A stretch of DNA of 62,513 nt, from positions 1-62,513 of the forward strand of contig JAADGV010000081.1 in assembly GCA_013152205.1 (NCBI GenBank). The letters are read 5' to 3'. A model generated the notes under the pieces. It made no database searches, was not told the origin of the DNA, and saw only the letters and a program-made list of their open reading frames with translations. Positions 17,815 to 27,725 of the stretch are shown here, in pieces. The DNA comes from Planctomycetota bacterium. GTDB lineage: Bacteria; Planctomycetota; Planctomycetia; Pirellulales; Lacipirellulaceae. The position numbers and the translations under genes were made by a program. Position 1 is the first letter of the stretch. Every line of letters begins with the position of its first letter.

Positions 17815-20800
17815 ATGTCAGGAAGAGACTCTCTGATCAACGCGCGAACTCCATCGCGTCATTGCTTCGCAGTCCGTTTTGCGCGGGCCGTTTCCCGCTG
17901 CGCAATTCTCTTCGCCTCGTTGCTGCTGTTCTGCGTTGCACCACCCACAACAGGCTACGCTGGCGACATTGCACCTCCTGCCGCCGACCCTACGCAACCC
18001 ATTACCATCGCGGCGGATTGGTGCAGTCGTTGGCGACAGGGTGTCTACGACGTCTACCACCTCCGCGGCAACTGCTACATCAATCAAGGGCTCACCTACG
18101 CCCGCGCACCCGAGGCCGTTCTCTGGGTCGACCATACGGGTGGGACGCAAAAACCTACCAAAATCATCGCCTACCTCGAATCAGCAACCGACAAGCAAGT
18201 CGTGGTCGACTATCGTCAAACAGCGGATAACGATGGCAAAGCATTGGGGCAAGAAAAAACTTCTACTTGGTTCGAGCGATTCTATACCACCGCCCCCCTC
18301 CGATTAAAACTACCTCAATCGGCACCCGAACCGGCAACTCGACCGGCAATCTACGATCGCGGCCTGGCGCAGTTCGATCCCCAACGACGTCGACAGCTTA
18401 TGCTGGCGCAGTTCACCGAATTTACGCCAATCGTCGACCCTGCCCAACCACTGCCCTCCGGAATGCGCCGGTACCAAATCTCGCCTCGCAACGATTCATC
18501 ACTTCGCTTTGACTCTCGACCCCAACCCAACGGCGAACTAATCACCGTCCTGTCAGGTGGAATTCGCGTTCTCATCGAAGGCCTATCCGCAGACAACATT
18601 CCCGCCGCAGTTGGACCTGTCGGGACGATCGACATCTCAACCGATCGCGCGGTGATTTGGTCGGGCGGAGCAGAGCTTGGAGTCGGCAGCCCCTCGATCC
18701 AATCGCAAGATTCCCCCATGGAAATCTACATGGAGGGCAACATCGAGTTCCGGCAAGGCGACCGCGTGGTCTATGCCGACCGCATGTTCTACGACGTCCG
18801 TCGACAAATCGGCATCATCCTAAACGCCGAACTGCTGACACCGCTTCCCAAGGTCGGCGATTACGAATACCAAGGCCTCGTACGGCTACGTGCCGCCACC
18901 ATCCGCGTGCTTGACCAGTCACATTTCTCTGCCACCAACGCACTGGTCACCACCAGCCGACTTGAAGAACCTTCCTACCACTTCGCTGCAAACGAAATCT
19001 CCTTTCAAGACGTGCAAAGCCAAGTCTTCAATCCACGAACCGGCGAACCGATGGTCGAGCACCAACAATTGGCCGAAAGCCAGGGCAATTGGGTCTACAT
19101 GGGCGGCTTCCCCGTTTTCTACTGGCCTACGATAGCCACCAACTTGCAGAAGCCGTCGTTTTTTATCGATGGTATTCGTGTCGGCAACGACAGCGTCTTT
19201 GGCACCCAGGTAATGGCAGACCTTGATGCTTACCAACTGTTCGGCATACGCAATGCGCCCCAGGGAACCGAATGGGGGCTTAGCACCGACTACCTCAGCG
19301 ATCGTGGCTTCGGACACGGAACCAACTTCAATTACGATCGTACCGAGTTGCTAGGGCATGATGGCCCCGCTTGGGGGAATTGGGATTTTTGGGGCATCAA
19401 AGACAACGGGCTCGACAACCTCGGGGGCGTCGGCCGACGCGCGATTACGCCAGAGAAAGACTATCGCTTCCGACTCTACGGCCAACATCGGCAACGTTTC
19501 CAAAATGGCTGGGAACTTACCGGCGAAGCTGGTTGGATCAGCGACCGCACTTTCCTCGAACAATTCTACGAACGCGAATGGGATGAGCTGAAAGATCCAC
19601 GCACCGGCTTGCGAATCAAAAAACTGACCGACAATCGTTCGTTCTCGATCGAAGCCAACGGGCAAGTCAACAATTTCTTTACCGAAACACAATGGCTACC
19701 CCGACTCGATCACTACTGGCTTGGCGAATCGCTGTTTGGCGATCGAATCACCTGGTTCGAACACTCCCAAGCCGCCTATGCAAACCTGAACAACGCGGTC
19801 GCTCCAACCGATCCGGCATTTTTCTTTAGCCCCCTGCCCTGGGAGAGTGGCTCGGGGCAGGAGGGCGAACGAATCGTCACCCGACAAGAACTCGACCTGC
19901 CACTGAACCTCGGCCCGGTAAAGGTCGTGCCCTTTGTACTCGGCGAACTTGCCCACTGGGGCGAAGCGATCGATGGCGAAGATCTCCAACGTGCCTACAT
20001 CAACACGGGCGTCCGCGCCAGCATTCCTATGTGGGCCGTCTTCCCCGAAGTCCGCGATTCGCTGTTCAATCTAAATGGTTTAGCGCACAAGGTCGTCTTC
20101 GAAGGCGAGTTTGCCTACGCAGACGCCACACAAAATTTCACCGATCTGCCTCTCTACGACCCGCTCGACGACATCTCCATCCTCGAATTCCGACGTCGAA
20201 TACTAAATCCGGGAATCGCCCCCACGATTACCGACCCTAAATTCGACCCACGCAACTACGCCTTCCGCACGGGAATCCAAGGTTGGGTTACCTCGCCGAC
20301 TACTGAAATCGTTGACGATCTCATGACGCTTCGCCTCGGCATGAGACATCGTTGGCAAACCAAGCGTGGTGCCCCAGGACGACAGCACATCATCGATTGG
20401 CTCACCATCGATTCCAATGTCACATGGTTCCCCAAACAAGACCGCGACAACTTTGGCTCCGATTTCGGGCTCGCCGACTACGATGTCCGTTGGCACCTCG
20501 GCGATCGCTTTACCATTGTTTCCGACGGGGCGGCCGATTTCTTTGGTGATGGCCTACGTACCGTCTCGGCCGGCGTGTTCCTCAACCGACCTTCCCGCGG
20601 AAACGCCTACGTGGGCGTCCGCTCGATCCACGGACCCATCTCCAGCGATGTACTGATCGGCAGCTACAGCTACCGACTCAGCCCGAAATGGATCTCCACA
20701 GCTGGAGCATCCGTCGACTTCAGCAGCACCGGCAACATCGGGCAATCGTTCTCGATGACGAGGATCGGCGAGTCGATGCTCGTCACCTTGGGTATCAACG

Positions 20801-20925
20801 TCGACTCGGCTAGAAACAATGTCGGCTTTAGCTTCTTGGTCGAGCCACGTTTCTTGCCCAACCTTCAACTCACCAACCTAACCGGCATTGAAGTGCCACC
20901 CGCCGGAGCATTCGGCTTAGAATGA
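17815..20925 (+). CDS. LptD/OstA-like outer-membrane protein
   Basis: A protein of 1036 residues. A long basic N-terminus and hydrophobic stretch (AILFASLLLFCVAPPTTGYA) form a signal peptide. The N-terminal half holds OstA-like beta-jellyroll strands (YMEGNIEFRQGDRVVYADRMFYDVRRQIGIILNAELLTP). Then comes a FPVFYWPTIATNL segment like the 'PxFYxPY' region at the start of LptD barrels, and a long region of alternating strands ending in NLTGIEVPPAGAFGLE. LptD inserts lipopolysaccharide into the outer leaflet. ATG 17815 is chosen; GTG 17752 would add 21 residues. The assignment rests on architecture and could instead be a diverged organic-solvent-tolerance paralogue. Its stop overlaps the next start. 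Confidence 0.65.
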   Translation: MSGRDSLINARTPSRHCFAVRFARAVSRCAILFASLLLFCVAPPTTGYAGDIAPPAADPTQPITIAADWCSRWRQGVYDVYHLRGNCYINQGLTYARAPEAVLWVDHTGGTQKPTKIIAYLESATDKQVVVDYRQTADNDGKALGQEKTSTWFERFYTTAPLRLKLPQSAPEPATRPAIYDRGLAQFDPQRRRQLMLAQFTEFTPIVDPAQPLPSGMRRYQISPRNDSSLRFDSRPQPNGELITVLSGGIRVLIEGLSADNIPAAVGPVGTIDISTDRAVIWSGGAELGVGSPSIQSQDSPMEIYMEGNIEFRQGDRVVYADRMFYDVRRQIGIILNAELLTPLPKVGDYEYQGLVRLRAATIRVLDQSHFSATNALVTTSRLEEPSYHFAANEISFQDVQSQVFNPRTGEPMVEHQQLAESQGNWVYMGGFPVFYWPTIATNLQKPSFFIDGIRVGNDSVFGTQVMADLDAYQLFGIRNAPQGTEWGLSTDYLSDRGFGHGTNFNYDRTELLGHDGPAWGNWDFWGIKDNGLDNLGGVGRRAITPEKDYRFRLYGQHRQRFQNGWELTGEAGWISDRTFLEQFYEREWDELKDPRTGLRIKKLTDNRSFSIEANGQVNNFFTETQWLPRLDHYWLGESLFGDRITWFEHSQAAYANLNNAVAPTDPAFFFSPLPWESGSGQEGERIVTRQELDLPLNLGPVKVVPFVLGELAHWGEAIDGEDLQRAYINTGVRASIPMWAVFPEVRDSLFNLNGLAHKVVFEGEFAYADATQNFTDLPLYDPLDDISILEFRRRILNPGIAPTITDPKFDPRNYAFRTGIQGWVTSPTTEIVDDLMTLRLGMRHRWQTKRGAPGRQHIIDWLTIDSNVTWFPKQDRDNFGSDFGLADYDVRWHLGDRFTIVSDGAADFFGDGLRTVSAGVFLNRPSRGNAYVGVRSIHGPISSDVLIGSYSYRLSPKWISTAGASVDFSSTGNIGQSFSMTRIGESMLVTLGINVDSARNNVGFSFLVEPRFLPNLQLTNLTGIEVPPAGAFGLE

Positions 20926-21335
20926 TGGCCAACCACTCACCAACTTCGTCCGATCACGAAAGCGAACTCGTTCGTACCAAGCAAACTTGGGGCGAGAGAT
21001 TCGCAGTCGCCTGCCGTGGAATGAAAATCGCGGTTCGCGACGAAGTGAGTCTCCGTGTGCATCTCTCCATGGCCACGGTCGCCCTTCTTGCTAGTGCGGC
21101 CCTTGGCATCTCGCGTTTGGAATGGTGCTTGATCATACTTTGCATCGTCGTGGCAATCAGCGCAGAACTCTTCAACACTGCGATCGAGCGGCTCGCCAAA
21201 GCGATTACCCGTGAAGAGAATCCAGATATCCGCGATGCGCTCGACACCGCTGCCGGCGCCATCCTGGTGATTGCTATCGGGGCCATCGTCCTCGCCGCGA
21301 TCCTACTGGGCTGGAACGCTTGGAATTTGCTTTGA
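20922..21335 (+). CDS. dgkA: diacylglycerol/undecaprenol kinase
   Basis: A small integral-membrane lipid kinase of 137 residues. Three hydrophobic segments (about 45-62, 66-84, 110-132) and the family motif ELFNTAIERL, with the later acidic DALDTAAGA stretch, match bacterial DgkA. These enzymes phosphorylate diacylglycerol or undecaprenol using ATP. The ATG at 20922 overlaps the stop of the LptD-like gene (ATGATGG), so the two are coupled; a second ATG follows directly at 20925. The charged N-terminal 30 residues precede the conserved domain. Confidence 0.92.
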   Translation: MMANHSPTSSDHESELVRTKQTWGERFAVACRGMKIAVRDEVSLRVHLSMATVALLASAALGISRLEWCLIILCIVVAISAELFNTAIERLAKAITREENPDIRDALDTAAGAILVIAIGAIVLAAILLGWNAWNLL

Positions 21336-21345
21336 CCAACGAGAT

Positions 21346-21732
21346 CTAAGAATTGCTTAGATCGTTTGGACTGAGGCCGACGTCAACGATGCTGCAAGCG
21401 GTAATGGGCTCGAGACCCAGCTCGCGTGCTTTGGTTGCAAGTTCTTCGCTGTCGCTGCCCGGATTGAGCCACAGTTCTTCGCAGCCTTTTTCTGCAATTT
21501 CTTCGATCAGCGATAACCCTACCGCAGGTGGCACGTAGAGGCTTACTCGATCGAGTCGCTCGACCGGCACATCGCTCACGCTCGAATAGGCCGTGAAGCC
21601 TTCAATTTCGCCGCCTTTGGGGTTGATCGGATACACGTCGTATCCCTGGGCGGCGTGGGCACGCACGGATTTGTTGCCAAACTTTTCTCGATCGGCGCTG
21701 GCACCGATAATCGCGACGGTTGGTTTCGGCAT
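21346..21732 (-). CDS. CoA-binding domain protein (YccU-like)
   Basis: A 128-residue single Rossmann-fold protein. The N-terminal VAIIGASADREKFGNKSVR and the later PAVGLSLIEEIAEKG and LWLNPGSDSEEL stretches match the CoA-binding family found as YccU in enterobacteria. The start is ATG 21732 because GGGAGG lies just upstream on the coding strand. The family binds CoA or a nucleotide; a specific role is not established. It ends 10 bases from dgkA (convergent) and is followed upstream by a HEAT-repeat gene on the same strand. Confidence 0.9.
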   Translation of the reverse strand: MPKPTVAIIGASADREKFGNKSVRAHAAQGYDVYPINPKGGEIEGFTAYSSVSDVPVERLDRVSLYVPPAVGLSLIEEIAEKGCEELWLNPGSDSEELATKARELGLEPITACSIVDVGLSPNDLSNS

Positions 21733-21762
21733 CGCTTGCCTCCCATGCAACTGCTGGATGTA

Positions 21763-22980
21763 TTACTTATCGCGTCGGGCGTCGACAAATTCTCGCACTT
21801 GCTGGTTGATGTACCAACGGCGCCAAGCTTTACGGTTGTATTCGAAATCTTGCCCCCCGGAAAGTTCGACCAGTGCTTGGCGGACATCTAGGTTTTTCTG
21901 GTCGATTTTGCGAATTTTAGGGGCACCGCCAAAGCTGAGGCCTCCTCCGCCACCGCCGCCACTATCGCTAGAAAACGACGTGGTAATGTCTCCTGGCGGT
22001 GCGTCGCCGTTTTTGTATTTGTGGGTTGTGATTAGCGAGTCGATGAGCGGGCTTAGTGCCTCAGGGTTACCAATCTCTTGCAGTGCTTCCGCCGCACGGT
22101 TGACCATCACGTTGTCGCGATGCTTCAATACTTTCACATAAGTTCTTAAACTGATGGGCTGGTGATACTTGATCAAGTAGTCGAGGCATTGCAAACGCAC
22201 CTCGCGGTCAGGGTTGTTTAGCGAAAAGTTGACCAGGGTGGTTGCCGCCTGCGGGTGCTTGAGTTCAGCCAGAGTTTCTAGAAGCAAGTCGCGAACTTGT
22301 AGATTGCGTTCTTTCTCCAAAAATTTCACGAGGGCAGGTGCCGCATAGGGGTCGTTGATCTCAGAGATCAGTTGAACTGCTTCGGCCGAGCGCCGATCGT
22401 CGAGCCAATTTCGCCAGAGGCGAATCTTGCGTTGCCAATCAACTTCTTCGGTTTTTCGCCTTTTTTCATTCTCGCGTAATGCAATATCCTGAACAGTTCG
22501 ATAGGCACCATCATATCGAACAAACCCGCGCTGGGCCATGATCTCTTCTTGAGTGAGCCAACGACCTTGATGCTGTTGGAAGCCCAAACTGGCGCGCGCT
22601 TGTTCGTCGCTGGGGTCTAGTTCGAGTAGTCGTCTGCGATGGTGGTCGGTTAATTTGTTCAGTTTCGATTCTTTGCACCAATCGATGATCATGCGATGAG
22701 CGTCCGCCGTGTCTGGCAGCGATCGGCTGAGCTTCACATATTCGAGATACTTGGCGTCTTGAGAGACAACACGCCGTACTTGTTTACGGGTGAGAGTGAC
22801 GACCGCTCCCTCAGTAGTCTCGACAACATATTCCCCATCCTTGCCGCGATCTATCAAATTGCCCGCGACTTGACCGCCATCTTTCATTTCATAGACATCG
22901 GCCCAAGCCACGTCGATCGAGATCAACAGCACGTAGGCGATCGCCCAGAGGTTCGAAAGGTGGGGTATGGTTCGAATCAT
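21763..22980 (-). CDS. secreted HEAT-repeat protein
   Basis: A protein of 405 residues with a signal peptide (LWAIAYVLLISIDVAWA). A short beta-rich region (DVYEMKDGGQVAGNLIDRG) resembles envelope SH3-like openings common in planctomycete secreted proteins. Helical HEAT-like repeats span about 200-310 (DPYAAPALVKFL, HPQAATTLVNF, NPEALSPLIDSL). A seven-glycine run separates the repeats from a basic C-terminal helix. It probably acts as a periplasmic scaffold. The 30-base gap to the CoA-binding gene suggests cotranscription. I do not recognise a named family beyond this. Confidence 0.8.
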   Translation of the reverse strand: MIRTIPHLSNLWAIAYVLLISIDVAWADVYEMKDGGQVAGNLIDRGKDGEYVVETTEGAVVTLTRKQVRRVVSQDAKYLEYVKLSRSLPDTADAHRMIIDWCKESKLNKLTDHHRRRLLELDPSDEQARASLGFQQHQGRWLTQEEIMAQRGFVRYDGAYRTVQDIALRENEKRRKTEEVDWQRKIRLWRNWLDDRRSAEAVQLISEINDPYAAPALVKFLEKERNLQVRDLLLETLAELKHPQAATTLVNFSLNNPDREVRLQCLDYLIKYHQPISLRTYVKVLKHRDNVMVNRAAEALQEIGNPEALSPLIDSLITTHKYKNGDAPPGDITTSFSSDSGGGGGGGLSFGGAPKIRKIDQKNLDVRQALVELSGGQDFEYNRKAWRRWYINQQVREFVDARRDK

Positions 22981-23066
22981 TTCGTTACAATATGGGGTGG
23001 TTGCTAGCTAAGGGGCAACTATGCTCAATTATAAGCGGTAGACCTAGACAAAGTTGGTGTAAATTT

Positions 23067-23591
23067 ATGGCAAACCCCTATGAAAGCCCCTCTGCGGAGG
23101 AGCACCGGGCGAATTCTTCGGCCTGTGTACGCTGTGCGGTGGTGACTGTTAGCGACACTCGCACTTTGGAGCAAGATTCCAGCGGCCAGACCATGGTTGA
23201 ATTGCTGGAAGCTGAGGGACATCGGGTGGCCGAGCGCACGATTGTTCCGGATGAACCGGCCGTACTGATAGAACTTGTTCAGCGGTTTTCTCAATCGCCG
23301 GAAATCGACGCGATTCTTTTTACCGGTGGCACCGGCATTGCGGCTCGGGATCAGACGGTCGACGCCATTGCTAGCTTGTTGACCAAAGAGTTGCCTGGCT
23401 ACGGCGAACTACTACGGATGCTCAGTTACCAGGAGATTGGTGCTGCGGCGATGCTCAGCCGGGCTTTGGGCGGCATTGTCGATCAGACGGTCGTGCTGAC
23501 GATGCCCGGCTCGACGGCAGCAGTGCGGCTTGCCATGCAGAAACTCGTACTTCCGGAGCTGGCACACATGGTGTCGCTCGCTGGACGCTAG
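23067..23591 (+). CDS. MogA/MoaB-family molybdenum cofactor protein
   Basis: A protein of 174 residues with the molybdopterin-binding fold: VVTVSDTRTLEQDSSG, FTGGTGIAARDQT and MPGSTAAVRLAM. MogA adenylates molybdopterin before metal insertion; MoaB is a close relative. The conserved TGGTG loop and the aspartate in ARDQTVDA favour an active fold. ATG 23067 (MANPYESPSAEE) is preferred over an upstream extension lacking family sequence. No other cofactor genes are nearby. Confidence 0.88.
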   Translation: MANPYESPSAEEHRANSSACVRCAVVTVSDTRTLEQDSSGQTMVELLEAEGHRVAERTIVPDEPAVLIELVQRFSQSPEIDAILFTGGTGIAARDQTVDAIASLLTKELPGYGELLRMLSYQEIGAAAMLSRALGGIVDQTVVLTMPGSTAAVRLAMQKLVLPELAHMVSLAGR

Positions 23592-23866
23592 CAGCGAAAT
23601 TACCCCAATTCGCCTAGCCTAAGCTGCCGACTTTCGGTAGTCTTCTGCATCTACTTCGCCGCATTGGCCGATGTGGTCTTATTTTGAATTGCATTCGCAT
23701 CTGGCTGCAACCGTGCTGCCATGGTCACGAATTTAGACTAACTAGAGCATTTATCACTTGTGTGTTCCGCTCCACCGAGACGGTGGGACTATATAGTCTG
23801 ACCCTCTGGGTCGGAGTGCTGGAATACACAACCGTGAGACAAACTAGTCGCGCCCAAGGAGGGGCT

Positions 23867-24949
23867 GTGCAACGATTACTTTCGCTAGCGACGCTCGCCG
23901 TGATGGGTGGGCTTGGTTTCCTCTTTCTTAAAGGGGGCGGTCTCGACCAAGTGATCGTCGCTCCGCGTGCGGACCAATCGCAGGCGGCAAATTCGTTTCC
24001 TGGCGGATCTCAAGCGCCCAGTTCATGGGGTGCGCCCGGCAATAATCCTGCGACGCAGAATCCCTCGATCTCGCAGCCCCAGTATCAGCCGACTACAAAC
24101 AACGGCGCAGCACTGCCGGTTGGGGCCGCAAACGGCCCGACGATTCGAATCGCGTCGTTTAATATCCAGGTTTTTGGCAACAAAAAAGCGAGCAAGCCGT
24201 ATGTGATGAATACGCTCGCCGAGATTGTGCGAAAATTTGATGTGGTTGCGATTCAAGAAATTCGGTCGAAGGATCAATATCTAATTCCAAACTTTGTCCA
24301 ACTCATCAACCAACAAGGCCGGAAATACGACCATGTGATCGGTCCTAGACTTGGCGTGACTACCTCCAAGGAGCAGTATGTCTATTTGTTTGATACCGAG
24401 CGGATCGACATCGATCATCAGAGTGTCTACACCGTCGGCGATCCCGATGGCCTGCTTCACCGACCACCGCTGGTAGCGACGTTTCGCACGCGAGGCGTCA
24501 ATCCGGACAACGCATTTACGTTTACTTTGGTCAATACGCACACCGACCCCGACCTTGTGCCGAGAGAGCTTGCCGCGTTGGCTGAAGTCTACCGTGTGGT
24601 GCGACGCTCTAGCCGTGGCGAGGACGATATCATCCTGCTCGGCGATTTGAATACCGACGACCGTCGTTTAGGGCGATTAGGTCAACTGCCAAGTATTCTT
24701 CCGTTGATTACCGGGGTTTGGACGAATACTAAACAGAACAAACAGTACGACAATCTCATCATCCATCAGCCTTCGACGACCGAGTACACCGGCCGATCGG
24801 GGGTCTTCAACGTGAGTCGGTGGTTCAATCTCACGCAGCAGCAAGCCACGGAAGTATCTGACCACTTCCCCGTCTGGGCGGAGTTCAGCGTCTACGAACG
24901 CGACCTGGCCGGCCGGGTTGCTAGTCACCGGCGAAATGCTAATCGCTAG
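23867..24949 (+). CDS. secreted endonuclease/exonuclease/phosphatase-fold protein
   Basis: A protein of 360 residues. An N-terminal hydrophobic anchor or signal (RLLSLATLAVMGGLGFLFL) and a Pro/Gln/Ser-rich linker (about 40-90) precede the EEP domain. Catalytic blocks are IASFNIQVFG (Asn), VVAIQEIRS (metal Glu), VNTHTDPD (His), LGDLNTD (Asp, Asn) and VSDHFPVWAEF (Asp-His). DNase-I-like enzymes of this fold cut DNA or remove phosphates from lipids or nucleotides. I choose GTG 23867 because AAGGAGG lies at the right spacing; sequence further upstream is not coding-like. Substrate unknown. Confidence 0.87.
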   Translation: MQRLLSLATLAVMGGLGFLFLKGGGLDQVIVAPRADQSQAANSFPGGSQAPSSWGAPGNNPATQNPSISQPQYQPTTNNGAALPVGAANGPTIRIASFNIQVFGNKKASKPYVMNTLAEIVRKFDVVAIQEIRSKDQYLIPNFVQLINQQGRKYDHVIGPRLGVTTSKEQYVYLFDTERIDIDHQSVYTVGDPDGLLHRPPLVATFRTRGVNPDNAFTFTLVNTHTDPDLVPRELAALAEVYRVVRRSSRGEDDIILLGDLNTDDRRLGRLGQLPSILPLITGVWTNTKQNKQYDNLIIHQPSTTEYTGRSGVFNVSRWFNLTQQQATEVSDHFPVWAEFSVYERDLAGRVASHRRNANR

Positions 24950-25382
24950 TCCGTGTCGGACAGACATGTAGCGTTTGTGGCGGCATAAATCCCAAGCGAA
25001 ACCGACGAAATAACGCTAAACGAAAATCGGATACGCGCTAGGCGATTTTACAAAATGCGTAACACCTCAGCCGAGTAGAGAATCTAGCGCTGCCTCTGGC
25101 CGCAACCAAACAGGCAGGAATTTCTCGCAAAGTCGCAAAGGAAACAAGAAAAAGGAATGTCTCGCAGAGGCGCAGAGACAGCAGAGAAAACCGGAATGTT
25201 GTAGCTCTGCCGTCTCTGCGAGAGTCCTATCTTTAATGGCCTAATTTGCTCGTAGCGCAAACTTGAACCGTTAGTAGCATAGAGTGCCTTAAAAAGTAGA
25301 TTTTCTCTGTGACCTCCGTGTCCTCTGTGGTTCAAATTGTTGCGGTTTTTTTGTGCAATTGTGACTTTGCAGTTTCCCTGTG
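24950..25382. repeat. 433-base intergenic stretch with 'CTCGCAGAGGCGCAGAGA' repeat (copy A)
   Basis: No credible gene. From about 25090 to 25345 it carries a degenerate repeat related to 32345-32640. A 33-base block (25158-25190) is identical to 32423-32455, and flanking pieces such as CCGCAACCAAA and CTCGTAGCGCAAA also match. The right part (25308-25335) is a CCTCCGTGTCCTCTGTGGTT stretch of the CACGGAG family. The translated repeat gives NHRGHGGHRE, a well-known spurious peptide. It lies downstream of MoxR operon 2. Confidence 0.8.
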
Positions 25383-27725
25383 TTACAACATGCCGTGGCG
25401 GCGACGCAACAGCCATTCAGTGGTTAAAATCAATACGAATATTCCCACGATCCAGTGGCTATTCCACAGCGATCGAGCTGGCAGGGCGTTTCGCTCTGTT
25501 TGCTGCGGCTGTGGCAGGTCGTCGAACATCTGGGCAGCCGTATCTATGGTATACATCCGCCCTCCCGAAAACTTGGCGGCAGCCTGTAGAGCTTGCTTCT
25601 CGACCACTACGCGGGCTAACTCCCTTGGCGGTTGTTTTATTTCGAACCGTACCACGCCTGATGGTATGTCGCCTAGCGATGGTAAAAGTTGGGCCTCGTA
25701 CTCGTCTGGCAATAAATTTTCGACGTCCGATTCAAACACGCCACGGCGATAGCTGCGGCGAAGTAGCGTAACTTCTCGTCGCGAGCCGTTGGCTCCTCGC
25801 AATTCTACGACCACCCCTTTTTCGTCGTTTGGTGCTTGCGATGGATTGCGAAATCTCACCTGTAGCCGAACTGGTTCTCCTGGTTCGTACCGCGCGCGAT
25901 CCGTAGTGAGCTGTTCGCCACGACGATTGGCTGCCAAATGTCCGCGCCCTAGCCGTCGGACGGCTTGCCCCCAGTATTGGGCGAAGTATCGGTCGTCGGT
26001 ACGCCATCGCCACCGCCAGGTTTCGTCAGTCGCATGAAACAAGACTTCGCCAGCACCAACATAGTGGCGCAAAATCATTGGCACTCTTTCGCTATCGCCC
26101 CGTTTGCTGGTCGCCAATACCTGGGCACCTGGCTTTGGTCTTATCCCTTCCAGCCGCCATGCTACTGCTGGCAAGCTGTGCCAAATTGCTGCCGACTCTG
26201 CTTCAGTGTTTCCGAGTTGCAGACTCGAAACCCCGCGCCCGATTGCCGTTAGTTCTATGGGATAGGTCTGCAACGAGGTAGACTCCGCTAACGCCGCCCT
26301 AGCATACTCGATCGGCAACAACATTTGCATCGCGGGTACGTCGCGATAGGCTCGCGGCATGAACCTTGGGCCTGCGATGCAAATCATTCCTCCCGCGGAT
26401 CCGGAAACAAATTTTTCGATCGCTGGCCAAGCACGTCGGGGTAGCAAAGCGGGATCGACGTCGCCGAAGATCAAGACATCGTACCGATTTAATTCCTGTT
26501 CGCTAACGGGAAATTCGGGTATCGCAATTTCTTCAACTTCCGAAAAGTCGACGTCAGCTTCTTGCAGCAAGACTCGCAAATCGATTGCCGGATCGCGTTG
26601 CAACAAACTTTTTAATGACCGATATTCGTAGCTCGGGCTTGCCTGAACCAATAGCGTTTTGATCTTCTTGTCGCTGACCTCAATCACCTGGCGTGCGACA
26701 TTGTTTTCTTTATTCGCTTCCCCTTCAAGTGGTTCGACCACCAGCTCCAACGCCAAATCGCCCGGCTCTGTGGGTCGCAGTGCCAGCCGCACAAGCGTTT
26801 CCTGCTCGTCGACAGGCAGCTCGACATCGGTTTGCGCAAGAACTGTCTGGGTTTCTGCCGCAAGTAGTTTGACGGTTGCTGTTTGGCCGGCAAAACCAGT
26901 CGCCCGCAACGTCGCTTCGACCTGTAGCCGATCGCCGGGGAAGACCAAATCTTCCACCAGCAAGCTCTCGATCGCGACATCGGGACGCCGTTTTTCACTA
27001 CCCACGGCAACCGGGTAAAGCGGCACACGCAGTCGCCTTGCCAAGCGCACAGTCTCTTCCAGCAACGGTCCCTGGGTCGTTACCCCATCGGTAAACACCA
27101 CCACTGCCACGGGCACTTGCCCCGGCAACTCTTGTAACGCATAACCAATTGCCCCTCCCAAGTTTGTCCCGTCAGCAGCATCTCCCGACGTATTGAGCGA
27201 GCGTATCTTTTTCTTCCAATCTTCGTTCTGCGAATCCAGCTGCAATCGGCCTCTATCAAATGCGACCACCTCTAGTTGGAAGTTCGCTGCCAAACGATCG
27301 AGAAATGGTTCTTCGCCTTCGACGAGCAATCGCTTGACGGCATCTAGTCGCGACAGTTCGGCAATGTCCTCGTTAGCGTCTGGTGATAAGACGTCATGCG
27401 TGCCCATGCTGGCTGATTGGTCGATCAGCACGACTAATCGAGGGCGGGTCAATCGAAACCACTCCATGGTCGGCTGGGCAAACATGACCACGGCAATAAG
27501 AATTGCAACCAATCGCAACAGCGAAAGTGCAGCTCGAACGGGCTTGCCGGAAGGCGAGATTTCTCGTGCGTACCATACGCCGATCCAACCAACGACAAGC
27601 AGCGCCGCCAGGACGCTTGCCCAGAGCGGCCAGTTCCAATCCCAACGTATACGCCAGTTGGGATCAGAAAAACTATCGGTTTGCGCAACAAGCCCCGACG
27701 CGAGCGAAATCAATTGAACATTCAT
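25383..27725 (-). CDS. membrane VWA-domain protein with amidotransferase-like region (operon 2)
   Basis: A protein of 780 residues. Two N-terminal membrane segments (WPLWASVLAALLVVGWIGVWY; LLRLVAILIAVVMFA) precede a VWA domain with an intact metal site: LIDQSASMG, GDAADGTNLGGAI and TDGVTTQGP. A middle beta-sandwich and an amidotransferase-like portion (YRSLKSLLQRDP, YDVLIFGDVDP) follow, then a C-terminal helix (WIVGIFVLILTTEWLLRR). It is a homologue of the operon 1 VWA protein. Start ATG 27725 overlaps the upstream BatA stop as ATGA. Likely a periplasm-facing partner of the BatA protein; target unknown. Confidence 0.87.
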   Translation of the reverse strand: MNVQLISLASGLVAQTDSFSDPNWRIRWDWNWPLWASVLAALLVVGWIGVWYAREISPSGKPVRAALSLLRLVAILIAVVMFAQPTMEWFRLTRPRLVVLIDQSASMGTHDVLSPDANEDIAELSRLDAVKRLLVEGEEPFLDRLAANFQLEVVAFDRGRLQLDSQNEDWKKKIRSLNTSGDAADGTNLGGAIGYALQELPGQVPVAVVVFTDGVTTQGPLLEETVRLARRLRVPLYPVAVGSEKRRPDVAIESLLVEDLVFPGDRLQVEATLRATGFAGQTATVKLLAAETQTVLAQTDVELPVDEQETLVRLALRPTEPGDLALELVVEPLEGEANKENNVARQVIEVSDKKIKTLLVQASPSYEYRSLKSLLQRDPAIDLRVLLQEADVDFSEVEEIAIPEFPVSEQELNRYDVLIFGDVDPALLPRRAWPAIEKFVSGSAGGMICIAGPRFMPRAYRDVPAMQMLLPIEYARAALAESTSLQTYPIELTAIGRGVSSLQLGNTEAESAAIWHSLPAVAWRLEGIRPKPGAQVLATSKRGDSERVPMILRHYVGAGEVLFHATDETWRWRWRTDDRYFAQYWGQAVRRLGRGHLAANRRGEQLTTDRARYEPGEPVRLQVRFRNPSQAPNDEKGVVVELRGANGSRREVTLLRRSYRRGVFESDVENLLPDEYEAQLLPSLGDIPSGVVRFEIKQPPRELARVVVEKQALQAAAKFSGGRMYTIDTAAQMFDDLPQPQQTERNALPARSLWNSHWIVGIFVLILTTEWLLRRRHGML

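Noticed and set aside
23787..23798. GACTATATAGTC palindrome upstream of the EEP gene as an operator
   Set aside because: A 12-base palindrome alone is weak evidence, with no second site or known regulator.
24950..25382. Possible CRISPR array because of repeated words
   Set aside because: The words are not evenly spaced direct repeats with unique spacers, and no cas gene is present.
25084..25416. A 110-residue minus-strand reading frame with NHRGHGGHRE
   Set aside because: It is the translation of the CACGGAG/GCAGAGGCGC intergenic repeat, a known source of false genes.
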